A stretch of DNA of 64,000 nucleotides, from contig NZ_CP130044.1 in assembly GCF_030505395.1 (NCBI RefSeq), forward strand, positions 357,001 to 421,000. The letters run 5' to 3'. The notes beneath the pieces are model-generated. The model did not search any database, was not told the origin of the DNA, and saw only the letters and a program-made list of their open reading frames with translations. Source of the DNA: Asticcacaulis sp. ZE23SCel15. Lineage in GTDB: Bacteria > Pseudomonadota > Alphaproteobacteria > Caulobacterales > Caulobacteraceae. Position numbers and translations under genes: made by a program. Of the stretch, positions 9,100 through 17,790 are shown in pieces (position 1 is the first letter of the stretch; each line of letters opens with the position of its first letter).

Positions 9100-9456
9100 C
9101 TATCGTTCACCCACTATACGGCCGGAATTGGTATCGACCAGAAAATCCACGCGGCCCCGCTCAGTCGCCACACGCACCCAGAATATGGCACCTTTTTCAG
9201 GCCCGGCATCGAGCACACGCCCGCGAGACTGGGCTATGGCGATGGCGCGATTAAGGCGGTCATCACGGCGGGGTTCGCTATCCTTATTGTCGCTGCGGCG
9301 GTCATCGCGGGGACGATCACGATCCCGACGATCCGAGTTCTGAGCCAGCAACATCGGCGCACTCACGCTGACATCCAGCCGCAAAGCCTGCGCCTGCCCC
9401 GCTGTGGGCAAGCTCATCGCCAGAAGCGCACAGAAAATGGTAATTGCCTGTTTCAT
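9100..9456 (-). CDS. Exported PepSY-domain protein
   Basis: This is a small periplasmic protein of 118 residues. Residues 1-24 form a signal peptide (MKQAITIFCALLAMSLPTAG). A strongly charged Arg/Asp stretch follows, and the C-terminal part (RLNRAIAIAQSRGRVLDA, FWVRVATERGRVDFLVDTNSG) is a PepSY unit. PepSY domains often inhibit proteases or sense envelope state and are frequently paired with OmpR-type two-component systems. I use the ATG at 9456, not the GTG at 9480, because the signal peptide then begins at the start codon. It is the first gene of the PepSY-regulator-kinase operon. Confidence 0.85.
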   Translation of the reverse strand: MKQAITIFCALLAMSLPTAGQAQALRLDVSVSAPMLLAQNSDRRDRDRPRDDRRSDNKDSEPRRDDRLNRAIAIAQSRGRVLDAGPEKGAIFWVRVATERGRVDFLVDTNSGRIVGER

Positions 9457-9515
9457 AGCGTCATTGATACCCCCGAACACCTGAACCTTAGCTGAACAAT
9501 ATATAGGGAGTAAGT

Positions 9516-10472
9516 TTATTTTCGTTTGAATGCGGTAACCGACGGCACATAGCCGCCGTCCTTGCGCCAGTCTTCGCAGAATTTAATCAGTTCATCATCC
9601 ATGTCATCGGGCAGGGCCACCACGATATGGGCAAACAGGTCGCCGCGGTTTCCGGTTTTGGCATCAATCCCGCCCCGGCCTTTGAGCCGCAGCACGCCAC
9701 CTGAATTGGTACCCTTAGCCAAAGTCACATTGACCGGCCCATCAGGGGTATTGGCCTGCACCTTACCGCCCAACACCGCATCGGGAATGGACACAAACAA
9801 ATCCATATGCAGGTCAGAGCCCTCCATGCGGAAAATCTGATGCGGATTGACGCGGATTTCAACCAGCGCATCACCCGAAGGCCCGCGCCCCATGGGTGAC
9901 GGTGCCCCCTGCCCTTTGAGGCGCAGAGTCGCGCCATCCTTGGTGCCCTTGGGGATGTTGACATCGACCGTGCGGCCATCGGAAAACAGCACGCGGCGGG
10001 TATTGCCGATGATGGTGTCCATCAGATCGACATCGAGTTTGACCTTAAGATCAGCGCCTTTGCTGGGTTGCGGTTGACCGCCGCCAAACCCGCCAAAACC
10101 TGCGCCCCCGCCGCCACCACGACTGCCACCGCCGAACATGTCAAAGATATCGTTCAGATCCACGCCGTCAAAGCTGCCGCGCGCGCCGCCGGAACCATAG
10201 GCCCCCGCCGCCCCGCCGGTCCCCGCCCCGGCGCGGCGATAGATTTCGCTGCCATCAGCGTCGATCTCTCCGCGGTCGAATTTCTTGCGCTTTTCCGGGT
10301 CTTTCAGGAAATCAAACGCCCCGCTGACGCGCTTAAAGCGTTCCTCGGCGACCTTGTTGCCTGGATTGCGGTCAGGGTGCAGTTCCTTAGCCAGCTTGCG
10401 AAACGCCTTCTGGATATCATCGGCACTGGCGTCACGCTTAACGCCCAATTCAGAATAAGGATCTGTGGCCAC
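9516..10472 (-). CDS. DnaJ-family co-chaperone without zinc finger (CbpA-like)
   Basis: The 318-residue product has an N-terminal J domain with the HPD motif (LAKELHPDRNPGNK), a Gly-rich linker (about residues 85-135), and two beta-sandwich substrate-binding domains with VNIPKGTKDGATLRLKGQG. The CXXCXGXG zinc repeats of true DnaJ are missing, which places it with CbpA/DnaJ-class B proteins that assist DnaK. The start is a GTG preceded by GGAGGCG. It lies 53 bases beyond the end of the gene transfer agent cluster on the same strand, so read-through from that operon is possible, though a housekeeping role is more likely. Confidence 0.9.
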   Translation of the reverse strand: MATDPYSELGVKRDASADDIQKAFRKLAKELHPDRNPGNKVAEERFKRVSGAFDFLKDPEKRKKFDRGEIDADGSEIYRRAGAGTGGAAGAYGSGGARGSFDGVDLNDIFDMFGGGSRGGGGGAGFGGFGGGQPQPSKGADLKVKLDVDLMDTIIGNTRRVLFSDGRTVDVNIPKGTKDGATLRLKGQGAPSPMGRGPSGDALVEIRVNPHQIFRMEGSDLHMDLFVSIPDAVLGGKVQANTPDGPVNVTLAKGTNSGGVLRLKGRGGIDAKTGNRGDLFAHIVVALPDDMDDELIKFCEDWRKDGGYVPSVTAFKRK

Positions 10473-10525
10473 ACCGCCTCCGGATACTGGAACTATATAT
10501 CAGGGGCTGTGCTAGGCGCTTTACC

Positions 10526-13500
10526 TCACAAGGTCAATCTAAGCGGTAAACCCCATCCATAGATTTGTGATTTTTGCGCGATGTCAAGGCGGCTGTCCGC
10601 GTCAAATCCGCTCGGATAATCAGCTTCGCGCCATGCCGACAAATAGGTGAAATGTTCGGTTACCACCTCGATTTCACGCCGCAAATCATCGCCCTGCCAG
10701 AACCGCAGGCGATAGGCCTCAACCTCTTCACACAGGGGTGGCTCCCCTTCCCAGCCGTCACCGCCAAAGCGCGCACAGCGATGCCAGGTGATGCGCAGAT
10801 CATCCCCCGACCGGCTTACCCGACCATGCACCGGCGCGCGTGGTCTTAAAGCAACTCCCTCCCACGTCGCCGTGATATCAACCGCCCCCAAAGCGGTGCC
10901 GCCAAAACCGATCGCGCCCGCCCGCCAGAAACGCGGCAGGCCGATCTCATCAGTGCTCATATCGGCGCGGGTCATTTCATCGGGCAAGGTGATGACTTCC
11001 GCGCCATTCGCAATGCCTGCGCTCAGGGCATTCAGTGTCCCAAACTGCCCGCGCATCAGCCCACTCAAGCGATACTGCCGCGCCGACAGCATTGTGGCGG
11101 TCTGGTACTGGATGATCTCCCATTCGCCGTTCATCGCCCGCACACTTAAGCGATTTCGTCCTGTCAAAAGCTCAGACTCCGACACACTGACGGGCGCATC
11201 GCCTTCCAGATAGGTATCAAGATACGCCGAGTTATGCAGGCAGTGCGCCCGTTGCGGGGACAGTGGCATCAGCGTGTAACCCACCCCGCCGGTCACTTGC
11301 ACCCGCCCGCGCAGGCGCAAACTGCCTGTATCCGCGCCCGCATAGATATCGGCCCCCTGCCACGGCGCGGCCGACGGGATCAGCACCGGCGTGGCCTTAT
11401 CCTCAGCCGTAAACGGCGGCAGATCTAGCAGGCGTAAGCCCGTCATGATCGGCTGGGTTATCGCACCCCCCGTCGCGCCATCCGGTTCCGCATCCGTCCA
11501 GGTACGCGTAACAGGTGCTGGCACAAGGGTCGCGGTCGGCTGTTCGCCCGCTTCGATGGCGGTGACGCGGTAGGTACGGACATCGCCATCCAGCGTGAGC
11601 CCGTCTCCGACTTCCAACCGCAACAGATCAAGCGGGTCGATATCCAACGTCACCGTGTGGCGCACTCGCTGCATGGCCGACAGAAGGTAGGCGGCATGAT
11701 CCGCCGCCTGACCCGCGGTCAGCGATAACGGCAGATCGACACTGACCCGATCGGCACCCGCGACTTCATCATGACGCATTGTCACGGCCTGAAGCTGATA
11801 GTCGCGGTCCAGGTCATAGGCCCGCAGGGTCAACAGCCCCGGCACCTCGATCAGATCGCGCCGCGCCATGATCGGATTACGATCCGCATAAGCCAGTTCG
11901 GCCCGCAACATATCGCGGTCCACCCCATGCCGCGATGACAGCAGCGCCACCCCACTGCCGCGCTCAGCAATCTCCAGCCCCAGATAGGACAATACCGGCG
12001 ACAGAGCCTCAAACGCCGACATCGGTTGCTCGATCACATAGCCATCGATGGTACCGTCCACTTCTGTAAGGTCGATATCCGTCACCCCCGCTTGCTGCGC
12101 AATATCGGCAATCAGATTGCGCACCTCGCCAGAGCCAACCCGGCCATTCAGCCAGTGTCCGGTGCGCCAGTTACCGGCATCGCCCCACAGATCAGCCTTC
12201 TGCGGAAAGTACGGATAGGGGCGCGCGTCCCAGCACCAAACCTCCATGCCTGTGATCATCCGCCCACCGTAGACAGGGCTGACCGGATTGTTCGCCGCAT
12301 CCCCATAATAGGACGCCAGCGCCATCAAATAGGCCCGTTGGGCACGGTCGTCGCGCGCACCATTGGAAAACGGCGGCACATGGCTTTCGGAGCTTTTGGG
12401 ATCAAGAAACAGGTTGGGCGCATTGGGCCCCTTATCAATCGCGCCGCAGCCATATTCGATAAAGCGTACCGGCTTGGACTGCGGCACCCACGCGGTCGGG
12501 GTCGCGGACCGGACGCCACCGATGCGGTCATGGTGCGCGTTCGACCACCAGCTTAAGATATCTTTAGGCCGGTAAATCCACGGCTCACCATAAGCTCCGT
12601 CCGTGATCGGCGTGCGCGTTTGCGCCGTACGATCTGCCTCAGACGCATAGTACCAGTCAAAGCCTTCGCCGCCCCGCACACGACTTCTAAGATAATCCTG
12701 ACCATAGATATCTGCCGCAACATCCGCATCCATATGCGCACCGTCGCGCCAATCGGTCAGTGGAGCATACCAGTCGATGCCGACAAAATCGATATTATCG
12801 TCCGCCCACAGAGGATCGAGGTGAAAGACCGCATCACCGCCCGTCTGATGACCGAAATATTCGCTCCAATCGGCACCATAAGACATCTGCGTACCCGCCC
12901 CGACGATACCGCGCACTTCGGCTGCCAGGGCCCGCAAATGCCCAACCGCCGGATAGACACCCGCCGCACTGCGCAAGGTCGTCACCCCGCGCATTTCCGA
13001 CCCCAGCACAATCGCTTCCACCCCACCGGCCTGCGCGCTTAAGTCCGCCACATGGCGCACAAAGCGTTTAAAGCCCCACGCGCCGTCAAAGAACTTATCG
13101 ACCTGCGCGGTGACTGCCGCCGTGCCATCCTCAACCGACGTGATCCGCCCGCGCCACGGAAAGGCCGCCTGACGCACACCACCATAGGGGTCGGGCAGGT
13201 CATTATCCGCCGGCACATCCATCAGGATAAACGGGATCAGCGTGACCTCATAACCTTCGGCCTTCAGGGCTTGAATCGCCGCCACCACTGTCTGATCTGA
13301 TGGTGTCCCGCCGTAAACCGGACGGCCGTCAATGGTACTAATCAGATAGGCCTCATCGCGCGATACTCCGCCTACGGACCATGTCATCGGCGTGGTGATT
13401 TTCACCGCCTGTTCCACCCCCGGTTTGATCTGACATTCGCCTACACGGAGGTCGTCACCAAACCAGCTTATCACCAGATTGACGCGCTTCACATTCGGCA

Positions 13501-14260
13501 GATGGGTTTTTAGCTGCGCCAGTGACACCTGAAAATCCGTGCGGCCATCCTGCGTATTCTGCGTCTCATAGCGCGCGTAGGTTAAGCCCTCCCGCACGGC
13601 ATTGGGCTGGGCCGCGTAGATAAACTCCCCCGCCCCAGGGATCAGGCACACCCCGTCAATCAGGCTTTCCAGATCGTCATGCTCACCCTTCGGACGGCGG
13701 AAAACCTCGACCGACAGATTGGGCGGACGATTGCCAAATTCGGTCAGCGTAAGATCTTCAAACACGATGTAGGCTAAGCCCCGATAGGCCGGCGCATGGC
13801 CCTCAATGGCCTCGATCACCGCATCGGGCATCTGGTCGTCGTCACCCAAATACAGGCGGTATACGTACTTCGCCTGATCCAGCAATTGGCCGTCGGCCCA
13901 GATACGCCCGATGCCGTCGATCGGCCCTTCGCACAGGCCCACCGCCATCGACAGGCTATAGGTAAAACTCTCGGTCTTGGGCGAGGATTTGCTGGCGCGG
14001 GTCGTTGAGCGGTTTTCTTTCAAGCCCGCCGCCCAGATGATCGTACCCGCCACCCGCGCCCGGCCAAACACCTGTTTTACCGGCTCACCCTGCGCGCTTG
14101 CGTTGAGGCGCACACCACTAAGGCGCGCCCCAACCGTGCGCGTGGGTGACAGAGAATTGACGATGGTTTTGTCGATGACCGACCCGATCTGCGCGCCGAT
14201 AAATCCGCCGACCGGCCCGCCCAGATAGGTGCCAACTGTGCTTAAAATAACCTGTGCCAT
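10526..14260 (-). CDS. GTA tail-tip protein (gp15, megatron type)
   Basis: At 1244 residues this is the largest protein of the GTA particle, the tail-tip/host-contact protein equivalent to gp15 of the Rhodobacter capsulatus GTA. It starts with a small glycine-rich membrane-active-looking segment (LGGPVGGFIGAQIGSVIDK), has a tail-protein domain, then a TIM-barrel glycosidase-like domain (FRRFVRH-like stretch KRFVRHVADL, VLGSEMRG, SYGADWSEYFGHQ, FVGIDWYAPLTDWRDG) and a C-terminal phage tail domain with beta-rich repeats. The GTA_TIM and phage-tail domain pair is specific to GTA-type gp15. It is the last gene of the cluster, with 34 bases and a hairpin between it and gp14. Confidence 0.93.
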   Translation of the reverse strand: MAQVILSTVGTYLGGPVGGFIGAQIGSVIDKTIVNSLSPTRTVGARLSGVRLNASAQGEPVKQVFGRARVAGTIIWAAGLKENRSTTRASKSSPKTESFTYSLSMAVGLCEGPIDGIGRIWADGQLLDQAKYVYRLYLGDDDQMPDAVIEAIEGHAPAYRGLAYIVFEDLTLTEFGNRPPNLSVEVFRRPKGEHDDLESLIDGVCLIPGAGEFIYAAQPNAVREGLTYARYETQNTQDGRTDFQVSLAQLKTHLPNVKRVNLVISWFGDDLRVGECQIKPGVEQAVKITTPMTWSVGGVSRDEAYLISTIDGRPVYGGTPSDQTVVAAIQALKAEGYEVTLIPFILMDVPADNDLPDPYGGVRQAAFPWRGRITSVEDGTAAVTAQVDKFFDGAWGFKRFVRHVADLSAQAGGVEAIVLGSEMRGVTTLRSAAGVYPAVGHLRALAAEVRGIVGAGTQMSYGADWSEYFGHQTGGDAVFHLDPLWADDNIDFVGIDWYAPLTDWRDGAHMDADVAADIYGQDYLRSRVRGGEGFDWYYASEADRTAQTRTPITDGAYGEPWIYRPKDILSWWSNAHHDRIGGVRSATPTAWVPQSKPVRFIEYGCGAIDKGPNAPNLFLDPKSSESHVPPFSNGARDDRAQRAYLMALASYYGDAANNPVSPVYGGRMITGMEVWCWDARPYPYFPQKADLWGDAGNWRTGHWLNGRVGSGEVRNLIADIAQQAGVTDIDLTEVDGTIDGYVIEQPMSAFEALSPVLSYLGLEIAERGSGVALLSSRHGVDRDMLRAELAYADRNPIMARRDLIEVPGLLTLRAYDLDRDYQLQAVTMRHDEVAGADRVSVDLPLSLTAGQAADHAAYLLSAMQRVRHTVTLDIDPLDLLRLEVGDGLTLDGDVRTYRVTAIEAGEQPTATLVPAPVTRTWTDAEPDGATGGAITQPIMTGLRLLDLPPFTAEDKATPVLIPSAAPWQGADIYAGADTGSLRLRGRVQVTGGVGYTLMPLSPQRAHCLHNSAYLDTYLEGDAPVSVSESELLTGRNRLSVRAMNGEWEIIQYQTATMLSARQYRLSGLMRGQFGTLNALSAGIANGAEVITLPDEMTRADMSTDEIGLPRFWRAGAIGFGGTALGAVDITATWEGVALRPRAPVHGRVSRSGDDLRITWHRCARFGGDGWEGEPPLCEEVEAYRLRFWQGDDLRREIEVVTEHFTYLSAWREADYPSGFDADSRLDIAQKSQIYGWGLPLRLTL

Positions 14261-14288
14261 ATCAAACCCAAGATCAAGAAAAAGACTT

Positions 14289-14303
14289 GGGGTCTCAGAC
14301 CCC
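14289..14303 (-). terminator. Hairpin with T-run between gp14 and gp15
   Basis: Read leftwards, GGGGTC (14298-14303 complement) TGA GACCCC (14289-14294 complement) folds into a perfect 6-bp GC stem whose loop is the gp14 stop codon, and it is followed a few bases on by TCTTTTTC. This has the form of an intrinsic terminator placed inside the GTA operon. If it works even partly it would lower gp15 output relative to the other structural proteins. Confidence 0.5.
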
Positions 14304-14738
14304 AGACCCCAAAACCGGAAAACGAAATGCCGCTACCGCCTGCTTTTGCCAGAACGGCCTGAGCCACGACGCCACCACCGCATGCCCCCAATAGGCATGG
14401 ATGATCTGCGCCCGCGGATCGTCAAAATCGTGCAGCAAAATCGCTGCGTGCTTGGCCACAGCAACGGGTTTCATGCGAAAGACCAGCACATCGCCTGCGC
14501 GGGCCTTAGTCAGCGGCACCGGTGTAAAATGCTGCGCCAAACCGTCGATCAGGATTTCACGCCCGCCGACCTCAGCCCAGTCCGGACTATAGGCAGGCAG
14601 GGCCATGGGCTCATCCCCGTAAAGCTCGCGCCAAACTCCCCGGATCAGCCCCACGCAGTCGCAGCCAATACCTTTGAGACTGGCCTGATGCTGATAGGGC
14701 GTGCCGATCCATGTCCTTGCCAGTTCGCAAGGGGTCAC
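14295..14738 (-). CDS. GTA NlpC/P60 peptidase (gp14)
   Basis: This is a cell-wall peptidase carried in the tail of the GTA particle, 147 residues. The papain-like NlpC/P60 fold is shown by GIGCDCVGLIRGVWRELYG, with C28 the expected nucleophile, and by KHAAILLHD with H97 as the catalytic histidine. The phrase DCVGLIRGVWRELYG is close to the gp14 consensus of alphaproteobacterial GTAs. It overlaps the end of gp13 as ATGA and is followed by gp15. Confidence 0.93.
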   Translation of the reverse strand: MTPCELARTWIGTPYQHQASLKGIGCDCVGLIRGVWRELYGDEPMALPAYSPDWAEVGGREILIDGLAQHFTPVPLTKARAGDVLVFRMKPVAVAKHAAILLHDFDDPRAQIIHAYWGHAVVASWLRPFWQKQAVAAFRFPVLGSGV

Positions 14739-15406
14739 CGCCCTGTACCCTGCCGACGCGACGTGCCATCCAGCGCATCACCCGCGCGTGGATACAGGGT
14801 CAGAAAATCCTCACCCGGCAGGTCAGGAAAGCCTCTGAAATTGTGCGTATTCGCGTAAACCTCGCGGCAGGTGCGGTAACGCTTATCGCACACACCCAAA
14901 GGCGCGCTCAGACCGCAGCGCGTATCACCCAGCGCCGCGTCACACAGGTGCGTAAACCGGCGCCCGATGACGCGATTAAGCTTGGCTGCGGGGCCTTCGA
15001 CATGGCCGACAAACGATGCCCCGTCGGAGGTGCCGCCGCGTGCCTCAATCCGCCCCAGAGTGCCGGACGACATCAGCACAAACTGATCTGGTGATGTCCA
15101 GTCAATCACATATTCGCGGATCGCCGCTTCGTCATAAAGTCCGACCTCGATATCCGCAGGCGTGATGCGGCCATCGCTTAAGATACCCGACACTGCGCCT
15201 GAGCCTTCGGCCCCCAGCGTTTGTTCGGCTGCCCCTTTGGTGAGGCCCGTCGCGGCCACGCACAACACGCCCTGAAAGGTGATGTCGGCGTCATGATCGG
15301 TGAACCCAAGCGCCACGCCATCGCGCCGGTCTATCAGCCAGACATGACATAGCTTCGCCGCCCCGGCCTCAAGCGCCGAGGTGATCGATACGGGTAAGTT
15401 GCGCAT
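14735..15406 (-). CDS. GTA tail hub protein (gp13, DUF2163)
   Basis: This is the baseplate/hub protein of the GTA tail, 223 residues. The N-terminal part (LCHVWLIDRRDGVALGFTDHD) and the cysteine-bearing C-terminal segment (CDAALGDTRCGL, CDKRYRTCREVYANTHNFRG) are diagnostic of DUF2163/phage BR0599-type proteins. In the solved R. capsulatus particle the gp13 hub coordinates an iron-sulphur cluster with cysteines, and the four C-terminal cysteines here could do the same. That is an inference by family. It lies 3 bases downstream of gp12 and overlaps gp14. Confidence 0.9.
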   Translation of the reverse strand: MRNLPVSITSALEAGAAKLCHVWLIDRRDGVALGFTDHDADITFQGVLCVAATGLTKGAAEQTLGAEGSGAVSGILSDGRITPADIEVGLYDEAAIREYVIDWTSPDQFVLMSSGTLGRIEARGGTSDGASFVGHVEGPAAKLNRVIGRRFTHLCDAALGDTRCGLSAPLGVCDKRYRTCREVYANTHNFRGFPDLPGEDFLTLYPRAGDALDGTSRRQGTGR

Positions 15407-15409
15407 GAA

Positions 15410-16018
15410 TTATCCCCTGATTTCAATCAGCGCCACTGCCGCCACGCGACCGGCCTCAAAGCTTTCCAGCGTCATTTCGATACGATCGGAATTAAAGCGC
15501 ACCGGCACATCAAATTCAAAACCGGCGGAAATGATCGCGCCCATGACCGGAGCCGTTGCGAACATCATCTGCCCCGTGGCGTAATCGACTGTGGTCGTAG
15601 TCTCCACACCGTTCACCGCGACCGCCACCGTGCCGTCTACGGGTTTGGTAATGGGCCGTATAACCGCGCCATAAGCCTTGGTAAGTTGAAAGGTGGTTCG
15701 CACACCATCGCCGGAGCCGATCACCTGATCAGCGGATGACGGTGCGGTATTGAGCGTGCCACTTTTGAAGTCGGCAAAATCCTTGAACCGGAAGCCAAAA
15801 AGCCGCCCTTCGCGCGCCTCATAAAAACTGAGCAGCTCCGCCGCATCGGTCAGTGAGCGCACCCCCGCCCCGATCAGATAATGCCTTCGCCCTTGCGCCC
15901 ACGGGCTGATGCGCCGTTCATGTCCTGACGCCAGGGACGTAATTTCGACTTTACGCTCAATCGACACCCCCGACCCAAAGGCCAGCCGCGCTGGAAACCG
16001 AATATCGTGAAAAGTCAT
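15410..16018 (-). CDS. GTA distal tail protein (gp12, DUF2460)
   Basis: This 202-residue protein forms the ring at the end of the tail tube. It starts FHDIRFPARLAFGSG, has the family phrases ERRISPWAQGRRHYLIG and FYEAREGRLFGFRFKDFADFKSG, and ends VALIEIRG. These match DUF2460 and the gp12 family closely in sequence and length. Its start codon overlaps the stop of gp11 as ATGA. Confidence 0.92.
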   Translation of the reverse strand: MTFHDIRFPARLAFGSGVSIERKVEITSLASGHERRISPWAQGRRHYLIGAGVRSLTDAAELLSFYEAREGRLFGFRFKDFADFKSGTLNTAPSSADQVIGSGDGVRTTFQLTKAYGAVIRPITKPVDGTVAVAVNGVETTTTVDYATGQMMFATAPVMGAIISAGFEFDVPVRFNSDRIEMTLESFEAGRVAAVALIEIRG

Positions 16019-16521
16019 CCCCTTAGCCCCAATCTGGCGGCGCGATTAAGCGCGCTGGCGATCTGGGCTTCGGAACGAATGAGCCCCTCACCGCCACCAC
16101 TGACATTGAGAGTGATGTTGACCTGTTGCCCGCCCGCGCCCGTCTCAATCGCCCCCGATGTGGCCGGTCGAAACAGTTCCGGCCCGCGCTCACCCACAAG
16201 GTAAGCGCCGCCGCGTGTGACCGGTCCGCCATCGGCACGCGCCCCGGAAAAGACACTGCCGATGCCGGACAGCACATCGCCCAAACCGCCACCCGAAGAC
16301 CGAGCCGCCGCATTGACCGCGTTGATCACCGCGCTCGCCAGTTCGGCCATGGAAATCTTGCCGTCTGACGCCGCCCGCCCCAGCGAGCGCGCCAGAGATT
16401 CCCCGGCTTTTGAAAATGCCTGATCAATCGCATCAGCGCTTTCCTGCGCGGGGCCTTCCAGCCCTTTCAGCGCCACCGCCGCAGCATTGACCTGTTGTGA
16501 AAAATTATCAAGACCATTCAT
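16015..16521 (-). CDS. GTA tape measure protein (gp11), short
   Basis: This is the tail-length and tail-assembly protein of the particle, 168 residues. The first half is helical (NFSQQVNAAAVALKGLEG, DQAFSKAGESLARSLGRA) and the second half is Gly/Ala-rich with GGPVTRGGAYLVGERGPEL, the usual end of tape-measure proteins. It seems shorter than the roughly 219-residue R. capsulatus gp11, so the tail may be shorter. The gene overlaps both neighbours by 4 bases, which fits a tightly coupled tail block. Confidence 0.88.
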   Translation of the reverse strand: MNGLDNFSQQVNAAAVALKGLEGPAQESADAIDQAFSKAGESLARSLGRAASDGKISMAELASAVINAVNAAARSSGGGLGDVLSGIGSVFSGARADGGPVTRGGAYLVGERGPELFRPATSGAIETGAGGQQVNITLNVSGGGEGLIRSEAQIASALNRAARLGLRG

Positions 16522-16700
16522 TTCTTATCGTCCGGAAATAATGTCATCAGGGTATTTAAGTCATCCCTCGGCAAAACGGGGGCTGCGGGCGGGATAATCA
16601 GCGCGATCCATTCGTTTAACGACAGCGCCCAGAAATCCGCAGGCGTCAGCCCGATCTCCACCACCGCCTGCCGCAGACGCTGTTCCCAGCCAATATTCAT
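16518..16700 (-). CDS. GTA small protein gp10.1
   Basis: This 60-residue protein corresponds to the small gene between gp10 and gp11 (rcc01693 type). The phrase GLTPADFWALSLNEWIAL is the family signature. By position it is likely the second part of the tail-assembly chaperone pair, like the G and GT proteins of tailed phages, but here as a separate gene. It overlaps gp10 and gp11 by 4 bases each. Confidence 0.85.
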   Translation of the reverse strand: MNIGWEQRLRQAVVEIGLTPADFWALSLNEWIALIIPPAAPVLPRDDLNTLMTLFPDDKK

Positions 16701-16969
16701 CGCAACGCCCCAAACGCGGCAACAACGGCGTCCAGTGCTTCCTGAAAGCCTATATCGAGGGCGGTGATATCCTCTAAGCTGAGCGTCATCAGCACGACCG
16801 ACAGATCGGCAGCGCTCAAACTTTTCAGTCGCGCACCCAACGCCTCCAGCCCCGTCACGCCGAAATGATGCTCCAGCATGGCCAGCGCCCTAAGCGTCAC
16901 GCAAAGCCGCACCTCCCGTCCACCAAGCGTGGCCATGACCTCACCGCGAGCGGGGTTAAACGGCGACAA
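16697..16969 (-). CDS. GTA tail assembly chaperone gp10
   Basis: This 90-residue protein matches the GTA gp10 family: NPARGEVMATLGGREVRL then LTLRALAMLEHHFGV-like text (TLRALAMLEHHFGVTGLEAL). It is thought to help load tail tube subunits on the tape measure. The start overlaps the end of gp9 by 14 bases and the stop overlaps gp10.1. Confidence 0.88.
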   Translation of the reverse strand: MSPFNPARGEVMATLGGREVRLCVTLRALAMLEHHFGVTGLEALGARLKSLSAADLSVVLMTLSLEDITALDIGFQEALDAVVAAFGALR

Positions 16970-17363
16970 AACTGATCGCTCCCGCCGAGGCCAGTGTCAT
17001 GGCAAAGGTCGCCTCGCCATCATGGTCACCGGCGTAATCAAGTGACGCGATCAAAAATGCCCCCTCGAACCGGCCAAAATCCGGCACTATCAGTTGCCAG
17101 GTTTTTTGGCTTTGCGCGAAGAACGCCTCCCGCATCAGAGCATCTGACGCGGTATCACGAAATACACCGGAACCTGACACCGACAGGGCCTTGACACCCG
17201 CGCCCGACAGCAGTTCGCGCCATCCGCCAGCGCTCTCGGAATTGGTCACATCGACCGTGCGGGCATTGAGCGAAATCGTGCGCGCCCGCAATCCGGCGAC
17301 CGTGACGAACGCTTCGCCATCGGCAATTTTCAGCAACATATCGCGGCCTTTTTGCAGGGCCAT
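16956..17363 (-). CDS. GTA major tail tube protein (gp9)
   Basis: This 135-residue protein is the tail tube subunit. The start ALQKGRDMLLKIADGE and the motifs TRTISLNARTVDVTNSES-like (RTISLNARTVDVTNSES) and GGWRELLSGAGVKALSVSG are the hallmarks of TP901-1-type major tail proteins in GTAs. It lies 13 bases downstream of gp8. Confidence 0.94.
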   Translation of the reverse strand: MALQKGRDMLLKIADGEAFVTVAGLRARTISLNARTVDVTNSESAGGWRELLSGAGVKALSVSGSGVFRDTASDALMREAFFAQSQKTWQLIVPDFGRFEGAFLIASLDYAGDHDGEATFAMTLASAGAISFVAV

Positions 17364-17376
17364 GTGATTATCCTTT

Positions 17377-17790
17377 CTAGTTGATTTCCGTCACCGCCCG
17401 CACCCGAACCACGCCGTAAATCGTGCGCTGATCGGTGCCGCGAAATACATCGACATAAGAGACCCGAAGGTTCGCCAGGCGGTTGCCCTCCAGCGTCAGT
17501 TGAGCACTGTCGAGAATGACCCGCAGTTCGGCCGCGACTGCCTTGGCTTCTTCGGTGCCGTAAAAGCGCGACACGCAAGATAGCGTCACGATCTGCTCGG
17601 TAATCTCATCGCCGTTTCCCGCCAGAGGCCGGGCCTCAACCCGGTCAAGGGTGACGTAAGGATAGATGATCTCTTCGGGCAGTTGGTCATAGACTCGGAC
17701 GGCGTTGCCCAGCCAAAGCTTAAGACTATCCTGCGTCCGCAGGTGGGTAATCAGCGCCTGTTGCAGCGCGTTGAGCGGGTTCATGGTCAC
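17377..17790 (-). CDS. GTA tail terminator (gp8, DUF3168)
   Basis: This 137-residue protein caps the tail tube. The N-terminal NALQQALITHLRTQDSL and the phrase LPEEIIYPYVTLDRVEARPL are typical of DUF3168 proteins. It overlaps gp7 by 4 bases. Confidence 0.9.
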   Translation of the reverse strand: MTMNPLNALQQALITHLRTQDSLKLWLGNAVRVYDQLPEEIIYPYVTLDRVEARPLAGNGDEITEQIVTLSCVSRFYGTEEAKAVAAELRVILDSAQLTLEGNRLANLRVSYVDVFRGTDQRTIYGVVRVRAVTEIN

